Assembly (NCBI RefSeq): GCF_036099295.1
Contig: NZ_CP107976.1
Location: 7,068,001-7,132,000 of the forward strand
Direction: 5' to 3'
Source of the DNA: Streptomyces sp. NBC_00358
GTDB taxonomy: Bacteria > Actinomycetota > Actinomycetes > Streptomycetales > Streptomycetaceae
Length of the DNA: 64,000 nucleotides
Shown one piece after another: positions 16,222-23,893 of this stretch. The notes below the pieces were generated by a model. That model made no database searches. It was not told the origin of the DNA and worked only from the letters and a program-made list of their open reading frames with translations. Within the stretch, counting starts at the first letter, position 1; each line of letters begins with the position of its first letter. The position numbers and the translations under genes were made by a program.

Positions 16222-17924
16222 TTGGGCTCCTCCTGCCAGCGGTAGCCGCGCGGTGTCACGATGCGGCCGGCGATCTCACGGGTCGCCGTGTTGCCCACGG
16301 TCACCACCGTCATCATGTCGACGATCGCCGGATCCAGGGACCCCAGCGACGTGATCCGGCTCGACTCGTCCGGGCGGGAGGCGTTGCGCACCACACCCAC
16401 CGGCGTCGTGGGCTCCCGGTGCTCCGCGAGGATCGCGAGCGCCTTGGGGAGCTGCCAGTCCCGGCCCCGGCTGCGCGGGTTGTAGAAGGTCACCACGATG
16501 TCGGCCTCGGCCGCCGCGCGCACCCGGCGCTCGATGACCTCCCACGGTGTGTGCAGGTCGGACAGACTGATCGACACATGGTCGTGGCCGAGCGGCGCGC
16601 CGAGGATCGCCCCGGCCGCGAGCGCCGCGGTCACCCCCGGCACCCCGACGACGTCGATGTCGTCGGACGCCTCGGCCAGCGCGGGCGAGGCCATCGCGTA
16701 CACGCCCGCGTCGCCGCTGCCGATCAGCGCGACGGCCTGCCCGCGGCGCGCCTGCGCCACCGCCGTGCGGGCCCGCTCCTCCTCGGCGCCGAGCCCCGAC
16801 TCCAGGATCAGTGTGCCGGGCCGCAGCAGATCGCGGATCTGGTCGACGTACTGGTCGAGCCCGACGAGCACGGCGGCCCGCCGCAGCTCCGCCGTCGCAC
16901 GCGGGGTCAGCAGATCGCGTGCTCCGGGGCCGAGGCCCACGACCGCGAGCCGTCCGCGGCCCGGCCGGCGCACGACGGCGCAGGTCGCCATCGCGGGCTG
17001 CCCGTCCGCCCGCACCGACTTCCGCTTGGGGACGAGGAGTTCACCGCCGCCCATCAGCGCCGCCGCCTCCGCGACGGACGGGGTCCCCACGGCCGAGAGG
17101 GGCGCGTCGGACGGGTTCGGGACGGTCACCGCCGCCAGTTCCCCGGCGGTGTACGTGACGACCGGGACGCCGAACCGCTCGGCGGCCCCGACGATGCCGG
17201 GCTCCTCGGACTTGGCGTCGACGGTGGCGAGTGCGGCCACCGACCCGGCCGAGAGACCGGCCTCCCGCAGGGCGTCCTCGACGAGTCCGAGGACCTCCTC
17301 CACGGGCGCGCCCCGGGAGGCGCCGACCCCGACCACGAGGGACGGCGGGCGCAGGACGACCTCGCGCGCGGCGGCTTCACGCACGCGGTCCGAGACGCGG
17401 ACGACGGCGGCCCCCGGCGCGGCCGGGCTCCCCACGTTCGGCGGCAGCGCGGGCAGCGGCCAGACCGACTCCGCCTCCAGCACCACCGGTTCGCCGTCCA
17501 GCATGGCCCGCGAGACCCCGGCGACATCCCCCTCCACCGGGAGACCCAGGGTGTCGAGACCGGGCACCCCCACCGCGTCGGTCGCCGTCGTCACCACCGG
17601 CTCGGCCCCGAGCAACTCACCCACCTCGCGGGCGAGTTCGTTCGCCCCGCCCGCGTGGCCGCCGACCAGCGAAACGGCGAACCGCCCCGCCTCGTCGACG
17701 CACACCACCCCGGGGTCCGCCCCCTTGTCGACGAGCAGCGGCGCCACGAGCCGTACCACCGCGCCCGTGGCGAGGAAGCACACCACCTGGTCGCACTCCC
17801 CGAAGGCCCGCCGCACGGCCTCCGCCACGGGTCCGTCGTACACCCGGGTACGCGTGGACCATGCCGAGGCGAGCCGGTCACGGGCCGCCGCTCCCGCCGC
17901 CGTGGCGGAAATCAGGCCGATCAC
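16218..17924 (-). CDS. cobJ: CbiG-CobJ fusion (precorrin-3B C17-methyltransferase)
   Basis: A 568-residue fusion. Residues 1 to about 310 are CbiG-like: VIGLISATAAGAAARDRLA, CFLATGAVVRLVAPLLVDKGADPGVV, VDEAGRFAVSLVGGHAGGANELA and the LVVGVGASRGAPVEEV / ALATVDAKSEEPGI C-terminal CbiG domain. Residues about 330-568 are the SAM-dependent CobJ domain (LAVVGLGPGARDLLTP, IGSGDAGVYAMASP, TFYNPRSRGRDWQL) that methylates C17 and contracts the ring. GTG start 17924 overlaps the cobL stop (GTGA). CbiG acts in the anaerobic route, but CbiG-CobJ fusions are common in actinobacteria that otherwise carry aerobic genes. Confidence 0.93.
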   Translation of the reverse strand: MIGLISATAAGAAARDRLASAWSTRTRVYDGPVAEAVRRAFGECDQVVCFLATGAVVRLVAPLLVDKGADPGVVCVDEAGRFAVSLVGGHAGGANELAREVGELLGAEPVVTTATDAVGVPGLDTLGLPVEGDVAGVSRAMLDGEPVVLEAESVWPLPALPPNVGSPAAPGAAVVRVSDRVREAAAREVVLRPPSLVVGVGASRGAPVEEVLGLVEDALREAGLSAGSVAALATVDAKSEEPGIVGAAERFGVPVVTYTAGELAAVTVPNPSDAPLSAVGTPSVAEAAALMGGGELLVPKRKSVRADGQPAMATCAVVRRPGRGRLAVVGLGPGARDLLTPRATAELRRAAVLVGLDQYVDQIRDLLRPGTLILESGLGAEEERARTAVAQARRGQAVALIGSGDAGVYAMASPALAEASDDIDVVGVPGVTAALAAGAILGAPLGHDHVSISLSDLHTPWEVIERRVRAAAEADIVVTFYNPRSRGRDWQLPKALAILAEHREPTTPVGVVRNASRPDESSRITSLGSLDPAIVDMMTVVTVGNTATREIAGRIVTPRGYRWQEEPK

Positions 17925-19261
17925 TGGGGGACTCCTTCGATACGGGCCGGAGGCCGGACGCCCCACAGCACAAAGACGGGATTGGTCGCCGCGAGCCGGG
18001 ACACGTCCCCCGGCAGCGGGGCGAGCCGCGACGACTGCAACAGGACGCCGTCGCAGGCGAATCCGGCGGCGGTGAGCGCGTCCCGGGCGGCCGGAACCCG
18101 GTCCAGCGAGGCCATGGCGATCACGACGGCGCGCCGGGCCCGGCGCGCGCACACCGTGACGATCGCGGGCAGTTCACGTCCGCCGCCGCCGATGAACACC
18201 GCGTCCGGATCGTCGAGTCCGGACAGCACCGCGGGCGCGGCCCCGTGCACCACCCGTACGTCGACGCCGTGCGCCGCCGCGTTGGCGAGGACGCGGTCGC
18301 AGCCGTCCCGGGTCTTCTCGACCGCGGTCACCGCGGCACCGAACCGCGCGCACTCGACGGCCACGGAACCGGAGCCCGCGCCGACGTCCCAGACCAGTTC
18401 GCCGAGCCGCGGTCCGATCCGGGCCAGTGCCAGCGCCCGTACCTCGAACTTGCTGATCATCGAGTCGCGGTGGGCGAACTCGCTCTCGTCCAGGGCCCAT
18501 CGGTCGGGTCCGGCAACCGGCCCCGCGACCGTCCGCACGGGATTCAGGGTCCGCGACTCGTCCAGGCACAGCACGACACTGACCGCCGTCCCCCAGTCGC
18601 GGGCGGCGGCGTCGGCGGGCGTGACCCGTTCGACGCGCTCGCGCTCCGGGTCGCCGAGGGCGCTCGCCACGACGAGGACGCGCTCCGCGCCCCGGTGGGC
18701 GAGGGCGGCACCCAGCTCGGCGGGCCCGGACCCCGGCCCGGTCAGCACGGCCACCTTGGGCTGCGACCGGCAGACCTGGACGGCCGTACGGAGGTCACGT
18801 CCGTGCGCGCTGACCACCACCGCGTCGTCCCAGGGCAGCCCGAGCCGGGCGAACGCGGTCGCCACGGACGAGACAGCGGGGCGCACGTCCAGCCGCTCGC
18901 TCCCGAACCGGCCCGCCAGCGCCCGCACGATCCCGAAGAACCCCGGGTCGCCGGAGGCCAGCACCACGACCGGTCCGCCGTGCGCCCCGTCGTCCAGATA
19001 GCGCTCGATACGGTCGAGGGCGGGCGCCAGCGGCCCGAGCACCACCTGCTCCGCCCGCTCCGGCGGCCGGGCCACCACCAGATGCCGCCCGGCACCCACG
19101 ACGAGCCCGGCCCCCGCGAGCACACCGCCCGCTTCAGGGGACAGCGGAGCGCCGGTGCCCGTACCGACGACCGTGATCACCGTGTCGCGGTCCCCGAGGA
19201 CGACGGACTCTCCCGTCGGGGCGACGGACTCCTCCCGCGCGCCGACGACCTCCGCGGTCAC
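17921..19261 (-). CDS. cobL: precorrin-6B C5,15-methyltransferase (decarboxylating)
   Basis: A 446-residue two-domain enzyme equal to a CbiE-CbiT fusion. The N-terminal CbiE methylase domain shows TVITVVGTGTGAPLSP, LASGDPGFFGIVRAL and the SSVATAFARLGLPWDDA block. The C-terminal CbiT domain has the SAM-binding VWDVGAGSGSVAVECA and the conserved HRDSMISKFEVRALALA before it. It methylates C5 and C15 and decarboxylates the C12 acetate. The GTG at 19261 gives (M)TAEVVGAREE and overlaps the cobM TGA; an upstream open frame is only out-of-phase cobM. Both active domains look intact. Confidence 0.94.
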   Translation of the reverse strand: MTAEVVGAREESVAPTGESVVLGDRDTVITVVGTGTGAPLSPEAGGVLAGAGLVVGAGRHLVVARPPERAEQVVLGPLAPALDRIERYLDDGAHGGPVVVLASGDPGFFGIVRALAGRFGSERLDVRPAVSSVATAFARLGLPWDDAVVVSAHGRDLRTAVQVCRSQPKVAVLTGPGSGPAELGAALAHRGAERVLVVASALGDPERERVERVTPADAAARDWGTAVSVVLCLDESRTLNPVRTVAGPVAGPDRWALDESEFAHRDSMISKFEVRALALARIGPRLGELVWDVGAGSGSVAVECARFGAAVTAVEKTRDGCDRVLANAAAHGVDVRVVHGAAPAVLSGLDDPDAVFIGGGGRELPAIVTVCARRARRAVVIAMASLDRVPAARDALTAAGFACDGVLLQSSRLAPLPGDVSRLAATNPVFVLWGVRPPARIEGVPQ

Positions 19262-20094
19262 GACGCGGGGCCCTGCGCACCGCTCCGGCGCGCGGCGCGC
19301 AGCTCGGCGCGCGCCTGCGGGTCCGCCTTGCGGAAGCCGTGGAAGTGACCGGGGTGGTAGAGGTGCGAGCGGGTGCCGCTCGCGGCGAGCGCCGGGCCCA
19401 CCAGGAAGAGGGTGTGCTTCCAGAGCTTGTGCTCCTTGACGGTCTCCTCCAGCGTGCCGATCGTGCACTTCACGATCAGCTCCTCCGGCCAGGTCGCCTG
19501 GTAGGCGACCACGACGGGTGTGGTCGTCGGATAGCCGCCCTCCAGCAGCTCCCGCACGAGCTGGCCGCTGCGGGCCGCCGACAGGAACAGCGCCATCGTC
19601 GTGCCGTGCTTCGCGAACTCCCGTACGTCCTCCCCGGGCGGCATCGGCGTCTTGCCGCCGCCGAGCCGGGTCAGGATCACCGACTGCGCGACCTCGGGAA
19701 TCGTCAGCTCGCGCTGCGCGATCGCGGCCACCGCGGAGAACGACGAGACCCCCGGCACGATCTCCGTCTCGATACCGAGCTCGGCGCACCGGTCGACCTG
19801 CTCCTGGGTACCGCCCCACAGGGCCGGGTCGCCCGAGTGGATCCGCGCCACCCGCAGGCCCTCGGCACGGGCCCGCCCGTACACGGCGACGACGTCCTCC
19901 AGCGACATCGTCGCGGAGTCGAGGATCTCGGCGCCCTCGCGAGCGTGGTCGAGGACCTCGGCCTGCACCAGGCTCGCCGCCCAGATCACGACATCGGCCT
20001 CGGCGATGGCGCGCGCGGCGCGGAACGTCAGCAGGTCGGCGGCGCCGGGGCCGGCACCGACGAAGGTCACTTTGCCGGTGGGGGCATCGGCCAT
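19258..20094 (-). CDS. cobM: precorrin-4 C11-methyltransferase
   Basis: A 278-residue SAM-dependent tetrapyrrole methylase that methylates precorrin-4 at C11. Diagnostic stretches are KVTFVGAGPGAADLLTFRAARAIAEADVV, IHSGDPALWGGTQEQVD, VPGVSSFSAVAAIAQRELT, LTRLGGGKTPMPPGE and VAYQATWPEELIVKCT. The C-terminal 25 residues (FRKADPQARAELRAARR) are a variable tail. The ATG at 20094 has GGAGAGGA upstream and opens the second minus-strand cob run, so a promoter should lie in the 109-base divergent gap shared with the ZIP gene. Confidence 0.95.
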   Translation of the reverse strand: MADAPTGKVTFVGAGPGAADLLTFRAARAIAEADVVIWAASLVQAEVLDHAREGAEILDSATMSLEDVVAVYGRARAEGLRVARIHSGDPALWGGTQEQVDRCAELGIETEIVPGVSSFSAVAAIAQRELTIPEVAQSVILTRLGGGKTPMPPGEDVREFAKHGTTMALFLSAARSGQLVRELLEGGYPTTTPVVVAYQATWPEELIVKCTIGTLEETVKEHKLWKHTLFLVGPALAASGTRSHLYHPGHFHGFRKADPQARAELRAARRSGAQGPAS

Positions 20095-20161
20095 GGGAAT
20101 CGGTCCTCTCCTACGAGAAATCAGGGGTGCTGCGAAAGGTTCAGTGGGCGCGGGGCCGTCG

Positions 20162-20182
20162 CCCCGGGTGCGCGACCCGGGG
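20162..20182. promoter_or_regulatory. hairpin in the cobM/ZIP divergent gap
   Basis: A perfect 8-bp inverted repeat (CCCCGGGT/ACCCGGGG, 5-base loop) sits between the divergent cobM and ZIP starts, where an operator for both would be expected. It lacks the conserved boxes of a cobalamin riboswitch. Confidence 0.35.
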
Positions 20183-20203
20183 TTGATCGGATAGCAAGGG
20201 CCT

Positions 20204-20932
20204 ATGGCGGTCCTCGTCGCGCTCGGCGCGTTCCTGATGACGCTGGCCGGCGGCTGGACGGCGCAGCGCGTGACCGACCGCCGCCATCTGGTCCTCGGCC
20301 TGGCCGGCGGCCTGATGCTCGGCGTGGTCGGCCTCGACCTGCTGCCGGAGGCGCTGGCGGCGGCGGGCACCGAGGTGTTCGGCGTTCCGGCCGCGCTGCT
20401 CCTGTTCGTGGCCGGCTTTCTGCTGGCCCATCTGGTGGAACGCCTGCTCGCCCACCGCCAGGCCGCGCACGGCGGCGACGAGCACGACGGACGCGCGCCC
20501 GAGGTGGGCCTCACGGCGGCGGGTGCCATGGTCGGCCACAGCGCGATGGACGGCGTCGCGATCGGCGCCGCCTTCCAGGTCGGCGGCGGTATGGGCCTCG
20601 CGGTCTCGCTCGCGGTGATCGCCCACGACTTCGCGGACGGCTTCAACACGTACACGATCACGAGCCTGTACGGGAACGCCCGTCGCAAGGCCCTGCTCAT
20701 GCTGTACGCGGATGCGGCGGCCCCCATGATCGGCGCCGCCTCCACCCTCTTCTTCACCATTCCCGAGCGGCTGCTCGGCGGCTACCTCGGCCTCTTCGGT
20801 GGCGTACTGCTCTACCTCGCCGCCGCCGAGATCCTCCCGGAGGCACACCACGAGCACCCCGCCCGCTCGACCCTGTTGTGCACGGTCGCGGGCGTGGCCT
20901 TCATCTGGCTGGTGGTGGGCCTCGCGGGCTGA
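20204..20932 (+). CDS. ZIP-family metal transporter
   Basis: A 242-residue polytopic membrane protein of the ZIP family (about eight hydrophobic segments), likely importing a divalent metal. The transport-site helices are recognisable as GHSAMDGVAIGAAF and IAHDFADGFNTYTITSLY, with Asp in place of some usual Asn/Glu residues. A His-rich loop of the usual kind is short here (AHGGDEHDG), and AEILPEAHHEHP lies near the C-terminus. It is transcribed against the cob genes and splits them into two runs. Cobalt supply for CobN is an attractive role, but zinc or iron transport is equally possible. Confidence 0.85.
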   Translation: MAVLVALGAFLMTLAGGWTAQRVTDRRHLVLGLAGGLMLGVVGLDLLPEALAAAGTEVFGVPAALLLFVAGFLLAHLVERLLAHRQAAHGGDEHDGRAPEVGLTAAGAMVGHSAMDGVAIGAAFQVGGGMGLAVSLAVIAHDFADGFNTYTITSLYGNARRKALLMLYADAAAPMIGAASTLFFTIPERLLGGYLGLFGGVLLYLAAAEILPEAHHEHPARSTLLCTVAGVAFIWLVVGLAG

Positions 20933-20950
20933 GCCCGAGCGGCCCACCCC

Positions 20951-21035
20951 GCTCGCCGGGCGGACCGGGTCCGAGGGGTCCGCCCCGTTCGCCGGGCGCG
21001 CGGGGTCCGAGCGGTCCGCCGCGTTCGACGGGTGG
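20951..21035. repeat. 36-base tandem repeat between converging ZIP and cobI genes
   Basis: About 2.3 imperfect copies of a 36-base unit starting near GTTCGCCGGG (20951, 20987, 21023) fill the space between the ZIP stop and the cobI stop. Each unit carries GGTCCGAG...GGTCCGCC. Confidence 0.6.
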
Positions 21036-21042
21036 GCGCAGG

Positions 21043-21792
21043 TCACAGCTTTCCGCCGCGTTTCCCGTCGCGGCGCGCGGGCGCGATGAGGGTCGAGAGG
21101 TAGGGGAGCGGCTCCCCGTCGAGCTCGCCCGCCGGGCGGATCGACTCGTCGTCGAGGCCGAGCGCGGACCCCCACACGGCGTCGTCGATCCGCCCGCTGT
21201 CCCGCAACGCCCGGGCGACCTCCGCGGCCTGCCGCCCGAACTTGTACGCGACCACGGTGCCGGGCCCGTTCAGCGCGTCCTTGAGCACGGCGGACCCCGC
21301 CGTCACCGGGACGAGCGTGAGCGGCTCGGTCCCCTCGGTGAGAACGGCCCCCGACCGCGCGGCGAGGTCCTGCATGGCGGTGATGCCGGGCACCGTCTCC
21401 ACGACCGTGCCCGGGACCAGCTCCGCGATCGTGTGCGCGAGATAGGTGAACGTCGAATACACGTTGGGGTCGCCGATGGTGGCGAAGGCGACCGAGGCGT
21501 GCCGGCCGAGCAGGTCGGCCACCCGCGCGCCGGCGGCGTCCCAGGCTGCCTCGCGCCGCCCCCGGTCGCTCCGCTCGTTGAGCGCGAACACCACCCGGAC
21601 GACCTTCTCCTCGGGCACGTAGTGCAGGACGGTCGCCTCGGCCCGCCCGCGCTCGCCGCCGTCCTTCCCGTCCGGCGCGGCCATCACCGGGACGACGACG
21701 ACCTCCGCGGCGCGCAGGGCGTTGACACCCTTGACGGTCACCAGCTCCGGGTCGCCGGGGCCCACCCCGACCCCGATCAGCTTGCTGCTCAT
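21043..21792 (-). CDS. cobI: precorrin-2 C20-methyltransferase
   Basis: A 249-residue SAM-dependent methylase adding the C20 methyl to precorrin-2. Motifs: KLIGVGVGPGDPELVTVKGVNALRAAEVVVVPV, VAFATIGDPNVYSTFTYLA, VPGITAMQDLAARSG and the TVVAYKFGR block. The C-terminal LPYLSTLIAP is typical. The ATG at 21792 overlaps the cobB stop (ATGA), and it ends the first cob run, converging on the ZIP gene. The reading frame remains open far upstream inside cobB, but that part is a shadow. Confidence 0.95.
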   Translation of the reverse strand: MSSKLIGVGVGPGDPELVTVKGVNALRAAEVVVVPVMAAPDGKDGGERGRAEATVLHYVPEEKVVRVVFALNERSDRGRREAAWDAAGARVADLLGRHASVAFATIGDPNVYSTFTYLAHTIAELVPGTVVETVPGITAMQDLAARSGAVLTEGTEPLTLVPVTAGSAVLKDALNGPGTVVAYKFGRQAAEVARALRDSGRIDDAVWGSALGLDDESIRPAGELDGEPLPYLSTLIAPARRDGKRGGKL

Positions 21793-23300
21793 GACGTCAG
21801 GCACCTCTCGACGAACCGACGGGCCACACCGGGCTCGGACGCCCAGTGCGTGTGCAGATAACTCGCGTGCACACCGCGTTGCACGAAACCTTCGACGCGC
21901 CGCTCCGGGGCGCGCATCCCCCAGGCGGGAGCCGCACCGGCGCCGGGCTCCACGACCGTCCGGTGGAACTCGTGCCCGCGCATCCGGGTACCGGCCGCGG
22001 CGAGCACGCTGTCGCCGAGGGCCACGGCGTCCCGGTAGCCGAGGGTGAGCCGCTCGTCCATCCGGGCCGTGGCGTCGATCACCCCGCACATGGGCCGGCC
22101 GTCGATTTCCCGCGCCAGATACAGCAGTCCGGCGCACTCGGCCGCGACCGGTGCCCCGCCGAACGCCAGCTCGGCCACCGCCTTGCGCAGCGGCTCGTTG
22201 GCGGACAGCTCGGGCGCGTACACCTCGGGGAACCCGCCGCCGATCACCAACCCGCCGGTCCCTTCGGGAAGTTGCTCGTCCCGGAGCGGATCGAAGGTGA
22301 CGACCTCGGCTCCGGCGGCGGTGAGCAGCTCGGCGTGTTCGGCGTAGGAGAAGGTGAACGCCGGGCCACCGGCCACGGCAACTCTGCGCACCCCGGCCGA
22401 AGTCCGGTCCGCCGGCCCGTCGTCCCCTCGCGGACGGGCCGGGCCGGGCCCCGGGGAGGCGGCCACGGCGGTGGAGGGGGAGAGGGGCGGCAGGGACGAG
22501 GGAGGAAGCGCCTCGGCCGCGGCCGAGGCGTGAACCCCCTCGGCTCCGGCCGGGGAACGCACCGCCTCGGCCGCGTCCCACGCGGGACCCGGCACCGCAC
22601 CCGCACCGCGCGCCAGCGCGAACAGCGCGTCCAGGTCGCATCCGGCGCGCACCTGCGCGGCCATGGCGGCGACCGCCTCGACCGCTTCCGAGCGCCGTTC
22701 GGCGACCGGCACGAGTCCCAGATGGCGCGACGGCGTGTCGATCTGCGGAGCCCGCCGCAGCACGCCGAGCACCGGAACCCCGGACGCGTCCAGCGCCTCC
22801 CGGAGCATGGCCTCGTGCCGCTCGGACCCCACCTTGTTGAGGATCACCCCGGCGACCCGCACCTCGGGGTCCCAGGAGGCGAACCCGTGCACCAGCGCGG
22901 CCACCGACCGCGACTGCGAGGACGCGTCGACGACCAGCACCACCGGAGCCCGCAGCAGCTTCGCCACCTGGGCCGTGGACGCGAGTTCGCCCTCGCCCGC
23001 GGCCCCGTCGTACAGCCCCATCACGCCCTCGACGACCGCGAGATCGCACCCGCGCGCCCCGTGCGCGAACAGCGGGCCGATCAACTCGGTGCCGCACAGG
23101 TAGGAGTCGAGATTGCGTCCCACCCGCCCGGTGGCGAGCGCGTGGTACCCGGGGTCGATGTAGTCCGGCCCCACCTTGTGCGGGGACACGGCGAGCCCCC
23201 GCGAGGCGAAGGCCGCCATCAGCCCCGTGGCGACGGTCGTCTTGCCGCTGCCCGAGGAGGGCGCGGCGATGACCAGCCGGGGAACGGACGAGGTCACCAC
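21789..23300 (-). CDS. cobB: cobyrinate/hydrogenobyrinate a,c-diamide synthase
   Basis: A 503-residue glutamine-dependent amidotransferase that amidates the a and c acetate side chains. The N-terminal ATPase has the P-loop APSSGSGKTTVATGL, HKVGPDYIDPGYH, VVEGVMGLYDG and VLVVDASSQSRS. The C-terminal GATase domain has FSYAEHAELL, VIGGGFPEVYA and the catalytic Cys in VAAECAGLLYLAREI. Between them, residues about 220-300 are a low-complexity Ala/Pro/Ser linker longer than usual. GTG start at 23300 (or the adjacent GTG at 23297), overlapping the cobO end. Confidence 0.95.
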   Translation of the reverse strand: MVTSSVPRLVIAAPSSGSGKTTVATGLMAAFASRGLAVSPHKVGPDYIDPGYHALATGRVGRNLDSYLCGTELIGPLFAHGARGCDLAVVEGVMGLYDGAAGEGELASTAQVAKLLRAPVVLVVDASSQSRSVAALVHGFASWDPEVRVAGVILNKVGSERHEAMLREALDASGVPVLGVLRRAPQIDTPSRHLGLVPVAERRSEAVEAVAAMAAQVRAGCDLDALFALARGAGAVPGPAWDAAEAVRSPAGAEGVHASAAAEALPPSSLPPLSPSTAVAASPGPGPARPRGDDGPADRTSAGVRRVAVAGGPAFTFSYAEHAELLTAAGAEVVTFDPLRDEQLPEGTGGLVIGGGFPEVYAPELSANEPLRKAVAELAFGGAPVAAECAGLLYLAREIDGRPMCGVIDATARMDERLTLGYRDAVALGDSVLAAAGTRMRGHEFHRTVVEPGAGAAPAWGMRAPERRVEGFVQRGVHASYLHTHWASEPGVARRFVERCLTS

Positions 23301-23893
23301 TCGATGCCCCTCTGCCCCTTCTGCCCGGCGTCCATCGGATGCTTGACCTTGGACATGTCGGTCACGAGATCGGCGAAGTCGACCAGCTTCTCAGGAGCGT
23401 TGCGCCCGGTGATCACGACGTGCTGGGTGCCCGGACGGTCCCGCAGCACCGCGAGGACCTCGTCGGTGTCGATCCACCCCCAGTGCATCGGGTACGCGAA
23501 CTCGTCGAGCACGTACAGCTTGTACGTCTCGGCGGCGAGGTCGCGCTTGACCTGTTCCCAGCCCTCGCGGGCCTTCTCCTCGTTGTCCATCTGCGCGTCG
23601 CGCTGGACCCAGGACCAGCCCTCGCCCATCTTGTGCCAGTCGACGGACCCGCCCTCGCCCGAGGCGCCGAGGACCCGCAGCGCGTTCTCCTCGCCGACCT
23701 TCCACTTCGCCGACTTGACGAACTGGAACACCCCGATGGGCCACCCCTGGTTCCAGGCGCGCAGCGCGAGCCCGAACGCGGCGGTGGACTTGCCCTTGCC
23801 GATCCCCGTGTGCACGACGATCAGCGGCCGGTTACGACGCTGACGGGTCGTCAGACCGTCCTCCGGTACGACACTCGGCTGTCCCTGCGGCAC
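23294..23893 (-). CDS. cobO: cob(I)yrinic acid a,c-diamide adenosyltransferase
   Basis: A 199-residue CobA/CobO-type (BtuR) enzyme that adds the 5'-deoxyadenosyl group to reduced cobalt. The N-terminal tail rich in Gln/Pro/Arg leads into the P-loop LIVVHTGIGKGKSTAAFG. FQFVKSAKWKVGEENAL and LYVLDEFAYPMHWGWID (Walker B) follow, with HVVITGRNAPEKLVDFADLVTDM near the end. GTG start overlaps the last base of the chelatase stop (TAGTG), so translation is coupled. Confidence 0.96.
   Translation of the reverse strand: MPQGQPSVVPEDGLTTRQRRNRPLIVVHTGIGKGKSTAAFGLALRAWNQGWPIGVFQFVKSAKWKVGEENALRVLGASGEGGSVDWHKMGEGWSWVQRDAQMDNEEKAREGWEQVKRDLAAETYKLYVLDEFAYPMHWGWIDTDEVLAVLRDRPGTQHVVITGRNAPEKLVDFADLVTDMSKVKHPMDAGQKGQRGIEW

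Noticed and set aside
16419..19001. 860-codon plus-strand frame antisense to cobJ and cobL
   Set aside because: His/Arg/Pro-rich composition without domains; explained as an antisense shadow of well-supported cob genes.
20095..20203. Second cobalamin riboswitch upstream of cobM
   Set aside because: A CCCACTG word is present, but the flanking conserved boxes and the space for an aptamer are missing.
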